Positions 53,472 to 62,214 of a stretch of 64,000 nucleotides of DNA are shown here, piece by piece. The stretch is from Erysipelothrix anatis (lineage in GTDB: Bacteria; Bacillota_I; Bacilli_A; Erysipelotrichales; Erysipelotrichaceae). Within the stretch, counting starts at the first letter, position 1, and every line of letters begins with the position of its first letter. The stretch spans positions 238,694 through 302,693 of the forward strand of contig NZ_WTSX01000001.1 in assembly GCF_009828745.1 (NCBI RefSeq), read 5' to 3'. The notes below the pieces were generated by a model, which saw only the letters and a list, made by a program, of their open reading frames with translations, had not been told where the DNA came from and made no database searches. A program made the position numbers and the translations under genes.

Positions 53472-54788
53472 TTAAGCTTCGGTTTGAGCAAGTTTTTCTG
53501 TAACTTTTTCGTCTATTCTTAAGAATGGTAAGTAAATGAATACTGATGCAGCAATGATTAGAATTTGTAATACCGCTGCACGCCAGTCACCACCGGTAGC
53601 CAGGAAAGCAGATACAACTGGAGGTGTCGTCCAAGGAATTTGAACAACGACAGGGCTAATAAAATTCATTGAAGTTGCAAAGTATGCCACTGTTAATGAG
53701 AACGCAGGTGCCAACACAAATGGAATAATTAAACTTACGTTAAACACGATAGGTAATCCAAAAATGATAGGTTCGTTAATATTAAAGACTGCCGGTGCAA
53801 CTGTTAGTTTCGCAAAATCTTTGTATTGCTTTTTACGTCCGAAGAGGAAAATTGCGATAAGTAATGCAATCGTATTACCTGATCCTCCCATAACGGCAAA
53901 TGTATCTTTAAATGCCATATTGATAATATGTGGGATTTCCTGATTGTTTGCATATGCAATCATATTTTCTTGCATATTTTGTAATAAGAATGGATCTAGC
54001 AATGCACCAGAGATAACTGCTTGGTGAATTCCGAAACCAAAGAATAGGTTCGCAATTGAAGTGATTAACACAAAGCCTGGAAGTCCAGTAGTAACATTAC
54101 TCAATGGCGTAATGATGATTTTCGAAATTAGTGTATTAGCGTCCATACCAGTGATTTGGATGGTAGCAAATGAAACAAGTGCAAATGCTAAGACCGTCAA
54201 CATGATTGGAATTAACACGTTAAATGATTTAATAACTGCTGGTGGAATTTCTCCAGCTAAATTAATCTGTAATTTCTCGATTGTGGATAATTTAATGAAT
54301 AATTCGGTTGCGAGTAACCCTACAAAAATACCCACAAACATTCCTGATGCACTCGTATATGAAGTTGGAATTACGCCTCCAATTTTCATAGCCTCGGCAG
54401 CCCCTTCAGGTGTAAACATCATTGACATAGGTGTTAATACGATAAATACCGATAACGCTACTAGCATTGCAGCAATTGGGTTATTGTATTCTCTATTCGC
54501 ACTCATATGATATGAAACAGCAACAACAATAAGTAGTGTTGAAATATTCAATGTACCATTTGCAATTGAAATTCCTACTTCTTGCATAGTTTTTAATGTT
54601 TCTGGGTTAATAAGGTTCCCCATAAATCCAGTTGGTTCTAAAATGACATAGTTCACAAGTGTCACAAATCCAGCAAGAATCATGAATGGCATAAATGATG
54701 CAAATGCGTCACGCAATGTTCTTAAATGAATTTGATTTCCCAGACGTGTTGCGATCATGCCGAAATTATCAAATAGTTTGTTCTTCAT
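53472..54788 (-). CDS. PTS lactose/cellobiose-family EIIC permease
   Basis: The 438-residue membrane component transports a beta-linked disaccharide. The ATG at 54788 has AAGGAGAGG ahead of it. An upstream TTG in the frame overlaps that site. About ten helices are visible, with the family patterns FGFGIHQAVISGALLDPFLL, FNINEPIIFGLPIVFN and IPWTTPPVV. EIIA and EIIB partners are not in the window and must be encoded elsewhere. Together with the GH1 gene and GntR regulator, it forms a beta-glucoside regulon. Confidence 0.92.
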   Translation of the reverse strand: MKNKLFDNFGMIATRLGNQIHLRTLRDAFASFMPFMILAGFVTLVNYVILEPTGFMGNLINPETLKTMQEVGISIANGTLNISTLLIVVAVSYHMSANREYNNPIAAMLVALSVFIVLTPMSMMFTPEGAAEAMKIGGVIPTSYTSASGMFVGIFVGLLATELFIKLSTIEKLQINLAGEIPPAVIKSFNVLIPIMLTVLAFALVSFATIQITGMDANTLISKIIITPLSNVTTGLPGFVLITSIANLFFGFGIHQAVISGALLDPFLLQNMQENMIAYANNQEIPHIINMAFKDTFAVMGGSGNTIALLIAIFLFGRKKQYKDFAKLTVAPAVFNINEPIIFGLPIVFNVSLIIPFVLAPAFSLTVAYFATSMNFISPVVVQIPWTTPPVVSAFLATGGDWRAAVLQILIIAASVFIYLPFLRIDEKVTEKLAQTEA

Positions 54789-54831
54789 AAACTTCCTCTC
54801 CTTCAAGCGTTAAGTAACTGCTTACATTTCG

Positions 54832-54860
54832 ATAATACACTAGCTCGAGTATAAAGTAAA
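54832..54860 (-). promoter_or_regulatory. Promoter of the PTS EIIC gene
   Basis: Minus-strand -35 TTTACT (54860-54855) and -10 TATTAT (54837-54832) lie 17 bases apart. The GntR-type operator sits just upstream of the -35. Confidence 0.55.
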
Positions 54861-54870
54861 TAGTTTTCTT

Positions 54871-54890
54871 TAAAAATATATACTTTTATT
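54871..54890. promoter_or_regulatory. GntR-type operator copy 1
   Basis: TAAAAATATATACTTTTATT is identical over 20 bases to the site at 55848-55867. Its core AAAA.TATATA.TTTT is palindromic with one mismatch. It lies upstream of the PTS EIIC promoter. Confidence 0.65.
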
Positions 54891-54940
54891 TTTGTTTGAA
54901 TTTTTCCCCTTCCTGATTCGTCAATTTTATTCGTAAACAT

Positions 54941-54964
54941 AAAAAAAGCACCTTACGGTACTTT
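54941..54964 (-). terminator. Terminator after the GntR regulator gene
   Basis: On the minus strand AAGTACC and GGTGCTT pair with one G-U pair over GTAA, followed by seven T residues. Confidence 0.75.
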
Positions 54965-55677
54965 TAATTTTCAATAAATACTGCTTCAAACACAAAGTCT
55001 TGATAGAGGTGTCGCGTAATCGAATATTCAAAAGGTGCTCCTGTAGACAATGACACAACTTTCTCAATCTCTATCATGAAGCTTCCTCGATCGATACCCA
55101 AAATAGCTGAATCAGTTTCTTTTGCTAGATCACCGCGCATCCACAAGTGACTCGATTGAATGTCAAGACCAAGTTCTTTACGAATGTACTCGTAAACAGA
55201 TTTTTTTAGGTGTTGCGGTTGTAACCCCGGTATAACAGACAGTGGCATAAACGTCTGTTCCAACGAGTATGGTTTTTTATCCACGAATCGACTTCGAACA
55301 ATATTATAAATGTATTCATTTTCTTGAATTTTCAACTGTTCTGCGACTTTCTTACTGGGAAGTTCAATCGAAAACGTATGGATTTCAGACTCAACATGGC
55401 CTTCACCAATAACACTTAACAACCCATCACTAGGTCCAAAGACTTTTGAATTGTCGATTGGTTTACGCACGACCTCTGTTCCATAACCACTACGACTCAA
55501 CAAAACTCCTTCACTTACAAGCATATCCAAACCCTTTTTGACTGTTAGTTTACTTGTTTCAAATTCCTGCGCAAGTATATCTCCGGGCGGTAATTTTTCA
55601 CCAACTGCATAAACTTCATCAATAATTCGATTCTTTACTTCAAGATATACTTCCATGTATTTGGCTTTCTTCTTCAT
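54964..55677 (-). CDS. GntR/HutC-family repressor with UTRA domain
   Basis: The 237-residue regulator has a winged HTH (LAQEFETSKLTVKKGLDMLV) and a UTRA ligand domain (EYIYNIVRSRFVDKKPYSLE, TGAPFEYSITRHLYQDF). UTRA domains bind small effectors, often sugar phosphates. Genes on both sides (PTS EIIC and GH1) share an identical 20-bp palindromic site, so this is very likely the local repressor of beta-glucoside uptake and cleavage. Confidence 0.9.
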   Translation of the reverse strand: MKKKAKYMEVYLEVKNRIIDEVYAVGEKLPPGDILAQEFETSKLTVKKGLDMLVSEGVLLSRSGYGTEVVRKPIDNSKVFGPSDGLLSVIGEGHVESEIHTFSIELPSKKVAEQLKIQENEYIYNIVRSRFVDKKPYSLEQTFMPLSVIPGLQPQHLKKSVYEYIRKELGLDIQSSHLWMRGDLAKETDSAILGIDRGSFMIEIEKVVSLSTGAPFEYSITRHLYQDFVFEAVFIEN

Positions 55678-55841
55678 ACAATACCTCCCCGGCTCTTATT
55701 ACTCTTATAGTACCACAAATCAAAGGAATACATAATAAATTAAATAACTATACCTTTATCTTTTGGTATAATGCATCTCACATGGTATTACTAACGTTTT
55801 GATTTGCACAAAACCATAGCATCATCATTACAATCTGCTTG

Positions 55842-55870
55842 TTGCAGTAAAAATATATACTTTTATTATA
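55842..55870 (+). promoter_or_regulatory. GH1 gene promoter with GntR-type operator copy 2
   Basis: A -35-like TTGCAG (55842-55847) is followed by the 20-base site (55848-55867), and ATTATA lies 17 bases from the -35. The operator fills the promoter spacer, a strong repressor arrangement. A second possible promoter (TTGTTT, 16 bases, TATCAT) lies downstream. Confidence 0.55.
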
Positions 55871-55933
55871 AAATGTATTTGTTTTATAATTATTCCATGT
55901 TATCATGGTTTTAGCACATAAGGAGATTCAACG

Positions 55934-57355
55934 ATGAACATAAAAAAACTAAACTTTCCAAAAGACTTCTGGTGGGGCTCGGCATGGTCCGCAGAACAAG
56001 CAGAAGGACGTGGTAATACTGGTAAAGCGGAAACTAACTGGGAACGCTGGTATTCATTAGAACCCTCACGTTTCTATAAACACATAAGCTCCGAGGTAAC
56101 TACCGATCATTTTAATCGCTATAAAGAGGACGTTTCGCTAATGAAACAAACTGGGCATAACTCTTTTCGTGTTTCCATTTCATGGGCACGCATGTTCCCT
56201 GAAGACGGACGTGGTTCTGTTAATCCTGAAGCTATTGACTTCTACCGTTCACTCTTTACTGAAATGAATGAAAATGGCGTAAAAGTTTTTGCGAACCTTT
56301 ATCACTTTGATATGCCAGCGGCACTGCAAGATATTGGTGGTTGGGAATCTCGAGAAGTCATCGATGCATATGTCAACTTTGCCGACACATGCTTCAAAGA
56401 ATTTGGTGACTTAGTCTTTCACTGGTTCACTTTTAATGAGCCACTCGGACCAATATTGGGTTCATACATGGAAGATTTCCATTACCCCAATATTATGGAC
56501 TTTAAAAGAGGCGTTCAAGCAACATTCTTTACAGTTTTAGCTCATGCTAAAGCAATTGAAGCTCATAGCAAATACAATCTTGGGAGTAAGATTGGTGTAA
56601 TCTTGAATCTTAGCCCTACGTTTCCACGTAGTAACCAACCAGAAGATGTTAAAGCAGCACACATAGCTGACCTCTTTTATACACGAAGTTTTCTAGATGC
56701 GATGGTTAAGGGAGAATTTAACAAAGAATTGATTGAAATACTCAAAGAGTATGATCAAATGCCAATCGATGTCACGGATGCAGATTTGAAGGTAATCAAA
56801 GACAATACTGCCCAAATCTTAGGACTTAACTACTACGAGCCACGTCGTGTAAAAGCACGTATGACTGCAATATCCAACAACGCAATGTTTAGTCCCGAAT
56901 GGTTCTTTGAACATCATGTTATGCCTGGTCGTCGTATGAACGAGTACCGTGGTTGGGAAATATATGAACGTGGTATTTATGACTTATGTGTTGATATTCG
57001 TGATAACTATGGTAACATCGAATCATTTATATCTGAAAATGGTATGGGGGTCGCCAATGAAGAACGATTCATGGATGAAAAAGGTCAAGTTATTGATGAC
57101 TACCGTATTGAATACATTCAAGATCACCTTGCTTATGTTTGGTTAGCCATTCAAGATGGATGCAACATTAATGGTTATCACTTATGGACATTTATTGATT
57201 GCTGGTCATGGATCAACTCCTATAAAAACCGTTACGGCCTCGTTTCACTTAACCTTGAAACAAAAGAACGTACTATTAAAAAGAGTGGCGAATTCTACTT
57301 TAAAGCAAGCCAAGAACACGGCTTTGAATACGATGTTGATTTACTTGTAAAATAA
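55934..57355 (+). CDS. Glycoside hydrolase family 1 (6-phospho-beta-glucosidase type)
   Basis: Cleaves (phospho-)beta-glucosides delivered by the PTS. The 473-residue cytosolic enzyme has FPKDFWWGSAWSAEQAEG at the start, the acid/base in TFNEPLG and the nucleophile in FISENGMG. GGAGATTC precedes the ATG. Whether it needs a 6-phosphorylated substrate cannot be decided from these motifs alone, but linkage to the PTS EIIC suggests it. It ends at a two-way terminator. Confidence 0.9.
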   Translation: MNIKKLNFPKDFWWGSAWSAEQAEGRGNTGKAETNWERWYSLEPSRFYKHISSEVTTDHFNRYKEDVSLMKQTGHNSFRVSISWARMFPEDGRGSVNPEAIDFYRSLFTEMNENGVKVFANLYHFDMPAALQDIGGWESREVIDAYVNFADTCFKEFGDLVFHWFTFNEPLGPILGSYMEDFHYPNIMDFKRGVQATFFTVLAHAKAIEAHSKYNLGSKIGVILNLSPTFPRSNQPEDVKAAHIADLFYTRSFLDAMVKGEFNKELIEILKEYDQMPIDVTDADLKVIKDNTAQILGLNYYEPRRVKARMTAISNNAMFSPEWFFEHHVMPGRRMNEYRGWEIYERGIYDLCVDIRDNYGNIESFISENGMGVANEERFMDEKGQVIDDYRIEYIQDHLAYVWLAIQDGCNINGYHLWTFIDCWSWINSYKNRYGLVSLNLETKERTIKKSGEFYFKASQEHGFEYDVDLLVK

Positions 57356-57394
57356 AAAATACCGGAGCAATTATTGTGCTCCGGTATTTTTTTT
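57355..57394. terminator. Bidirectional terminator
   Basis: ATACCGGAGCA and TGCTCCGGTAT pair with a short loop and A/T runs on both sides. It serves the GH1 gene and the convergent regulator gene. Confidence 0.85.
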
Positions 57395-58021
57395 GAAATA
57401 AAGTTCATTCTCCTTCTTCTCAAGGATACCCTCTCGAACTAAAGTATTGATTGCGCGACTCATTGTTTCGGGTGTAATACCCAACGAACTCGCTAGATCT
57501 TTTTTAGAAAGTGGCAACTGAACGAATCCTTCGGGTGTTGCATAGTGTGCTAATGCTTTGAGAACACGTTCTTTTGCAGGCACTAAACTCTCAGCAATTA
57601 CGAGATCGTCACGACTCGCAATTCTTTGAATTAAAGAATCCATCATAGATAGCATCATGGTTTCATCACGTTTCATGATCGCCCGAAATGCGTCTAACTC
57701 AATCGTGCAAATGGCACTCTCCTCAAGCGCAACAATGTCATATTGACTTTCCTTCGAAATGAGTAAGGATGCTTCACCAAAATAATCACCTGGATAAAGG
57801 ATGCTCAAAATCCGCTCTTTCCCATCTTCATTAATTTTTCGTAACTTGATTGACCCACGATGAATAACCCCTAATGTTTCGATCACATCTGTTTCATAGT
57901 AGATGGTCTCATCTGCATGATAATGGCGTGGTTCTATCAAATCAGATATCGCAACTAGTCGATCCTCAGTTAACTCTTGAAACACCGGTACCTGTAGTAA
58001 ACAACGGTTATATTGATCCAT
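57371..58021 (-). CDS. Crp/Fnr-family regulator of FLP type
   Basis: The 216-residue regulator has a cyclic-nucleotide-binding-like beta roll (GVIHRGSIKLRKINEDGKER, LYPGDYFGEASLL) and a C-terminal winged HTH. The recognition helix is GITPETMSRAI, with the E..SR pattern that in FNR reads TTGAT. There is no four-cysteine iron-sulfur cluster motif, but Cys7 and Cys105 are placed like the disulfide pair of Lactobacillus casei FLP, suggesting a redox switch. It is two bases after the metal ATPase gene, and the operon starts behind an FNR-type palindrome. Confidence 0.85.
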   Translation of the reverse strand: MDQYNRCLLQVPVFQELTEDRLVAISDLIEPRHYHADETIYYETDVIETLGVIHRGSIKLRKINEDGKERILSILYPGDYFGEASLLISKESQYDIVALEESAICTIELDAFRAIMKRDETMMLSMMDSLIQRIASRDDLVIAESLVPAKERVLKALAHYATPEGFVQLPLSKKDLASSLGITPETMSRAINTLVREGILEKKENELYFKKNTGAQ

Positions 58022-58022
58022 T

Positions 58023-59753
58023 TTATCCTCGCAATCTCATTGCATTTACAATGACAATTAATACTGATAATTCATGAATTACCATACCTAATGACATCGA
58101 TACGTGTGCATTAAGCACTCCAATAAAAAGCACAGCAACAGTAACTAATGCAATCACAATATTCTGATACATAACATTGCGAACGCGGCGTGCCAATCGG
58201 AACATTTTTGGCAACTGGTTTAAATCACGGTGTGCCAAAATCATATCAGCACACTCCATCGCAACACGATTTTCCGAACCACCCATCGAGACTCCTAAGT
58301 CAGCCGCAATTAATGATGGCGAATCATTCATACCATCTCCAACCATCATGATATTATCGTGATGATTAATGATATCGAGTTTTTCTTGAGGTAATAACCG
58401 ACTCTCAACATGGCTAATATTAACCATATCCGCAATTCTTTGGGCACTCTGCGCGTTGTCACCCGTTAACATCATCAGTGTATAGTCTTGAAGTTGATCA
58501 AGTGCATCAGGTGCTTCTGGGCGTAATGTATCTTCTAAAACAACAATACCATAGAGTTCCGTTTCTGTCCCTACATATACCGCACTTGATGAAACTAGTG
58601 GGACATCATAGGAGAAGAGGTTTTCTTGACCTACACGATAAGATACGCCGTCAATAGTTCCTGTGACACCCATACCAGCGATTACTTCAAAGTCTGATAC
58701 CTCTTTAAGCGACAATGTATTTCTATCCAATATTGCGGATGCAATGACATGCTCAGAAAAATGTTCTAACGACGCAGCAATTTGAAGCACTCTTTCTTGT
58801 GACTGTGCGTGGGATTCAACACGGACAACACTCAGTGTATTTAATGTCAATGTACCTGTCTTATCGAATGCGATCGTTTCAATTTTGTTCAGTTTTTCAA
58901 AGATATCGATACCTTTAATTAAGACATGATGTTTTAGAGCATGACTTAACGCTACCGAAGATGCAATCGGAATTGCAATAACTAGAGCGCCTGGACATGA
59001 TACAACAAGTAAAGATAATGCCATCCGAATATCCTGAGTCAAAAGATACGCCACAATCGCAATCCCAATCACCGCAGGTGTATAGTATTGTGAAAAACGG
59101 TCAATAAAATTTTGAACTCTAGATTTCTTATTTTGAGCATTCTCAACCAAATCTAAAATCTGACCATAGACAGTGTCATCACTCGTACGCTCAACCCGAA
59201 TCAGTAAGTAACCTTCTTTAAGTATCGATCCCATAAAGACCTGACTAGCAACAGTCTTCTGTTGTAGGTTTGATTCACCGGTAATCGATGCTTCATCCAC
59301 ACTCCCGATTCCTTCATACACACTGCCATCTACTGGAATAACATTTCCAGCAACAACTTTGATGTTCATACCTGGAAATACTTCATCCATCGTATAGGTC
59401 ATCCCGTCTGCACCCACCACAGTTGTTGGCATCGAGTCAATGAGCGATTTAAGTTCCGTTTGCGTCTTGTAAAGGGCTCGTGATTCGAGGTGCTTTCCGA
59501 ATACATACAGGAATGTTACTGAGGCAGCTTCCCATGGTTCGCCAATAAATAGTGATCCAAGAGCAGCCAACGTAACAAGTAAATCAATTCCCACTATGCG
59601 ATATCGTAGATTACGAAAACTTTGTATTGAAAAGTAGGAAGCATAAAAGATTCCTACCATTCCAAAGATCAGTTGTGCAATGAATGTATCTGCAGCGCTG
59701 ATACGCAAAACAAGGGCAAGGGCAAATGGAAGCCACTTCTTATCGAAGCGCAA
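58023..59753 (-). CDS. Heavy-metal P1B-type ATPase lacking a fused metal-binding domain
   Basis: The 576-residue membrane pump probably exports a transition metal. It has TGESNLQQKT in the actuator domain, VVSCPGALVIAIP as the membrane metal site (CPG in place of CPC), DKTGTLTLN, HP-like region replaced by SEHVIASAI, and GDGMNDSPSLIAADLG. Metal choice cannot be set from CPG. The frame opens at a TTG (59753), 14 bases inside the HMA gene end, and its own frame is closed by a TAG just before that. Translation therefore starts at TTG by coupling or is reached by frameshift. Confidence 0.88.
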   Translation of the reverse strand: MRFDKKWLPFALALVLRISAADTFIAQLIFGMVGIFYASYFSIQSFRNLRYRIVGIDLLVTLAALGSLFIGEPWEAASVTFLYVFGKHLESRALYKTQTELKSLIDSMPTTVVGADGMTYTMDEVFPGMNIKVVAGNVIPVDGSVYEGIGSVDEASITGESNLQQKTVASQVFMGSILKEGYLLIRVERTSDDTVYGQILDLVENAQNKKSRVQNFIDRFSQYYTPAVIGIAIVAYLLTQDIRMALSLLVVSCPGALVIAIPIASSVALSHALKHHVLIKGIDIFEKLNKIETIAFDKTGTLTLNTLSVVRVESHAQSQERVLQIAASLEHFSEHVIASAILDRNTLSLKEVSDFEVIAGMGVTGTIDGVSYRVGQENLFSYDVPLVSSSAVYVGTETELYGIVVLEDTLRPEAPDALDQLQDYTLMMLTGDNAQSAQRIADMVNISHVESRLLPQEKLDIINHHDNIMMVGDGMNDSPSLIAADLGVSMGGSENRVAMECADMILAHRDLNQLPKMFRLARRVRNVMYQNIVIALVTVAVLFIGVLNAHVSMSLGMVIHELSVLIVIVNAMRLRG

Positions 59754-59943
59754 ACCCTAAGTCCTTTATGCGATCTTCGATTGCATTCGCATCAACTTTC
59801 TCTTCGTCAAAGCTGACGCGTACAGTCGATGTGTTAAACCCTACATCAACAGTTTCAACGCCATCCATTTGGCTTACACCTTTTTCAATTTTCGCAACAC
59901 ATGAAGGACATGTGAGCGTTTCTAATCTAATTTTCTTTTCCAT
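59740..59943 (-). CDS. HMA-domain metal chaperone
   Basis: The 67-residue soluble protein has the ferredoxin-like HMA fold with the metal site TCPSCVAKIE and the usual VETVDVGFNTSTVRVSFD strand pattern. It equals the N-terminal metal-binding domain that most P1B ATPases carry fused. Here, it is a separate ORF overlapping the ATPase by 14 bases. It is the first gene of the operon and lies behind an FNR-type box. GGAGGTTG precedes the ATG. Confidence 0.88.
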   Translation of the reverse strand: MEKKIRLETLTCPSCVAKIEKGVSQMDGVETVDVGFNTSTVRVSFDEEKVDANAIEDRIKDLGFALR

Positions 59944-59966
59944 AGTCTTTCAACCTCCATACTTAT

Positions 59967-60007
59967 AGTATAGAGCTTTTGAAATGCGATACCTTGACCT
60001 AGATCAA
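59967..60007 (-). promoter_or_regulatory. FNR/FLP-type activated promoter of the metal operon
   Basis: On the minus strand the palindrome TTGATCTAGGTCAA (60007-59994) matches the FNR consensus TTGAT-N4-ATCAA with one mismatch. A -10 TATACT lies at 59972-59967, with no good -35. The palindrome centre is about 41 bases before the expected transcription start, the class II activator position. Confidence 0.65.
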
Positions 60008-60588
60008 GTGTTCAATATTTTTTGAACATGTTTTTTCAAGTCAGGCAGAATTACTTCTGCAAATTCAGGATGTCGCGACATCCATACCTGATTACGTGGT
60101 GACGGATGAATCAATGGAAAGTAATGTGGTAGAAACATTTTATAATGGAGAACATTCTCTGTAATTGTTTTGAATGCATTGGGTTTAAGATAGACGTTTT
60201 GTGCGTACATTCCCACTAGAATAACCAGTTCGACATGAGGCATCGCTTCAAGGAATTGCGGATGCCACTTTTGGTAGAATTCTGGTCGTGGTGGTAAATC
60301 CCCTTGTTTCCCATGACCTGGGAAATAGAAATCCATTGGTAGCACTGCAATCAGTCCACTCTCATAAAACATGGCTTCATCGACACCTAACCATGATCGC
60401 AATCGTACACCGCTTTGATCATGAAATACACCTTTCATTTCCTGAGTCTTAGCACCTGGAGCTTGTCCAATAATTAGGACCCGGGCGCGTGCATCAACCA
60501 TATAAATAGGTTCCCACCCCTTATCAGTGAATGGTTTATTCTCGGGATCATTCTTGATTTGTGTGCGTAAATCATCAAGCTTATCCAT
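60004..60588 (-). CDS. Uracil-DNA glycosylase-superfamily protein
   Basis: The roughly 194-residue protein has the family motif 1 VLIIGQAPGAKTQEM and motif 3-like LIHPSPRNQ, with a central LVILVGMYAQ. These place it in the UDG superfamily, near the YqgP-like/MUG-type subgroup, so it may remove uracil or another damaged base. The start at 60588 (MDKLDDLRTQ) has AAGGAGG at workable distance, and the reading frame upstream runs into the neighbouring gene. It lies 10 bases after the DUF438 gene. Confidence 0.75.
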   Translation of the reverse strand: MDKLDDLRTQIKNDPENKPFTDKGWEPIYMVDARARVLIIGQAPGAKTQEMKGVFHDQSGVRLRSWLGVDEAMFYESGLIAVLPMDFYFPGHGKQGDLPPRPEFYQKWHPQFLEAMPHVELVILVGMYAQNVYLKPNAFKTITENVLHYKMFLPHYFPLIHPSPRNQVWMSRHPEFAEVILPDLKKHVQKILNT

Positions 60589-60598
60589 CATAGCCTCC

Positions 60599-62038
60599 TT
60601 AGTCGCGTAATCGTTTTTGACCACTAATTGCCTGATAGGGCTTAATGTCTTGAGAGACTTCTAATGTTCCCATATAGGCTCCAAATTGATCTCGCACTGC
60701 ATAGTACGAAATATAGATTAGTTTTCCCTTAATTTCTATCCAAAAACTTTCTTCATCTTTTTCACCAGACTTGAAGTCACGCAGAATACCTTCTACTATA
60801 TCCAATGATTTCGGCGGATGGCAATGTTGAACTTGGCGTCCAATCTGTGCCTGAGAACGGAAAAAAAGACGATCTTTGGTCTGATTAAAATACTTAAAAG
60901 TATCATTTTTATCAACAAATGTAATATCTATTGGTAACAAGTTCAAAACAGCCTCTAACTCTTCAAACCGCAACGTTCCAACTTTAAAATGAAGGGAATT
61001 ATCACGAACTGATAAATCATCTTTGACACGGTCATAAAATGATTTACGTACTGGTATCCATTCTTGAGTCGGACTCACAAGACAGTATCCAATTTCTTTG
61101 GAATCATGTGCGACTTTGAGCCAATCATCTTCAGTGACGACATCGATTATCATTGGTAGCAAAATCATCTCTTCCTTAAAAATCATATCTTCAATACGTT
61201 TCCGCAATGCTATAAAGCGTTCATACACTTCTGAAGCTGACTGTTCTGATACTGATTTATGAAAAGCAGCTAAATCAGATCTTATTTCATCATCAACACC
61301 CCACATAACTTGTGGTGGTGCTGTGAATCCATGTTTTTCTAGGAGTGGGAAGAAGCATTCTTCTTTCCGTTTGTAATGTTTTTCAATATCGAAGAGCTCA
61401 TTGACTTGCATCAAAATTCCAAATTTGATGGAGTCATCGGCACCATTTACATAAGCACGCAGTGTTTTATCTAAGGTTTCCAACAAATCCGTTAAGGCTT
61501 TGTTTTCTGCCTTTAAAACATGAACTGGATGACCTGGAATATCGATATCATTCATGCTAGCGTGAATCGCTTCAATGGATCCATTAAAGACATCTGCGTG
61601 GATATCACACAAGCGTTGAATCTCCCCAATGGGCATGCCATCTTTCACAAGTTCTTGTTCCATCGCGACAATCTCTGATGCATGGACACTACCAAAATGC
61701 TCTTGAAAGTCTTTTTTAACATCGGATGGGTTTTCACCTTCATGCAGACGCTTAATAAGTGCTCCAAGCGTCTTACTTTCGGTTGTAACTTCGTCTGTTT
61801 CTTGCTTGGTCTCATCAACAAAAATATGTGTGCTTCCGGATTCTTCTAACCACCCATTGATGGAATCCAGATCTTTATCCAAATGGTTTAGTCCTTTGCG
61901 AATTGTAACGACTTTGCCGACTGTGGAAAATTGCAAGTCATGCTTCATGGGTTTGAAACCAAATTCGACTAGGATTTTACGGAGTTCCGGATCTTTTTGT
62001 ACAATATTATAAAACGTTTCATCGATACTTAACTTCAT
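60599..62038 (-). CDS. DUF438 protein with hemerythrin-like and PAS domains
   Basis: The 479-residue cytosolic protein starts with a DUF1858-like helical part (ETFYNIVQKDPELRKILVEF), then DUF438 (GALIKRLHEGENPSDVKKDF), a hemerythrin-type domain with several conserved His/Glu (FDIEKHYKRKEECFFPLLEK, MIFKEEMILLPMI), and a C-terminal PAS domain (ITFVDKNDTFKYFNQ). Hemerythrin domains bind a di-iron centre and sense O2 or NO. A redox or oxygen-sensing role is inference. It heads a unit with the UDG-like gene. Confidence 0.85.
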   Translation of the reverse strand: MKLSIDETFYNIVQKDPELRKILVEFGFKPMKHDLQFSTVGKVVTIRKGLNHLDKDLDSINGWLEESGSTHIFVDETKQETDEVTTESKTLGALIKRLHEGENPSDVKKDFQEHFGSVHASEIVAMEQELVKDGMPIGEIQRLCDIHADVFNGSIEAIHASMNDIDIPGHPVHVLKAENKALTDLLETLDKTLRAYVNGADDSIKFGILMQVNELFDIEKHYKRKEECFFPLLEKHGFTAPPQVMWGVDDEIRSDLAAFHKSVSEQSASEVYERFIALRKRIEDMIFKEEMILLPMIIDVVTEDDWLKVAHDSKEIGYCLVSPTQEWIPVRKSFYDRVKDDLSVRDNSLHFKVGTLRFEELEAVLNLLPIDITFVDKNDTFKYFNQTKDRLFFRSQAQIGRQVQHCHPPKSLDIVEGILRDFKSGEKDEESFWIEIKGKLIYISYYAVRDQFGAYMGTLEVSQDIKPYQAISGQKRLRD

Positions 62039-62163
62039 GATGTTCCCTCACTTTTCTTTAATCATAGCACCCTTTTAGCAATTACTGCGCTTTGACGACA
62101 CTACTGAAATTAAAAAAATGTTAATATATAAATCAATTCTACGACCTTCGCAATTTAAATGTG

Positions 62164-62194
62164 TAAAAACCCACATCTTTCACAGATGTGGGTT
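62164..62194 (-). terminator. Terminator after the nuclease gene
   Basis: On the minus strand AAACCCACATCTGTGAAAGA and TGTGGGTTT form a nine-pair stem followed by TTTTAC. Confidence 0.75.
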
Positions 62195-62214
62195 TATTAA
62201 CGCAGTGGATCGTA

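Noticed and set aside
54061..54510. 149-codon plus-strand frame inside the PTS EIIC gene
   Set aside because: It is antisense shadow of a conserved membrane protein. No RBS or homology pattern is visible.
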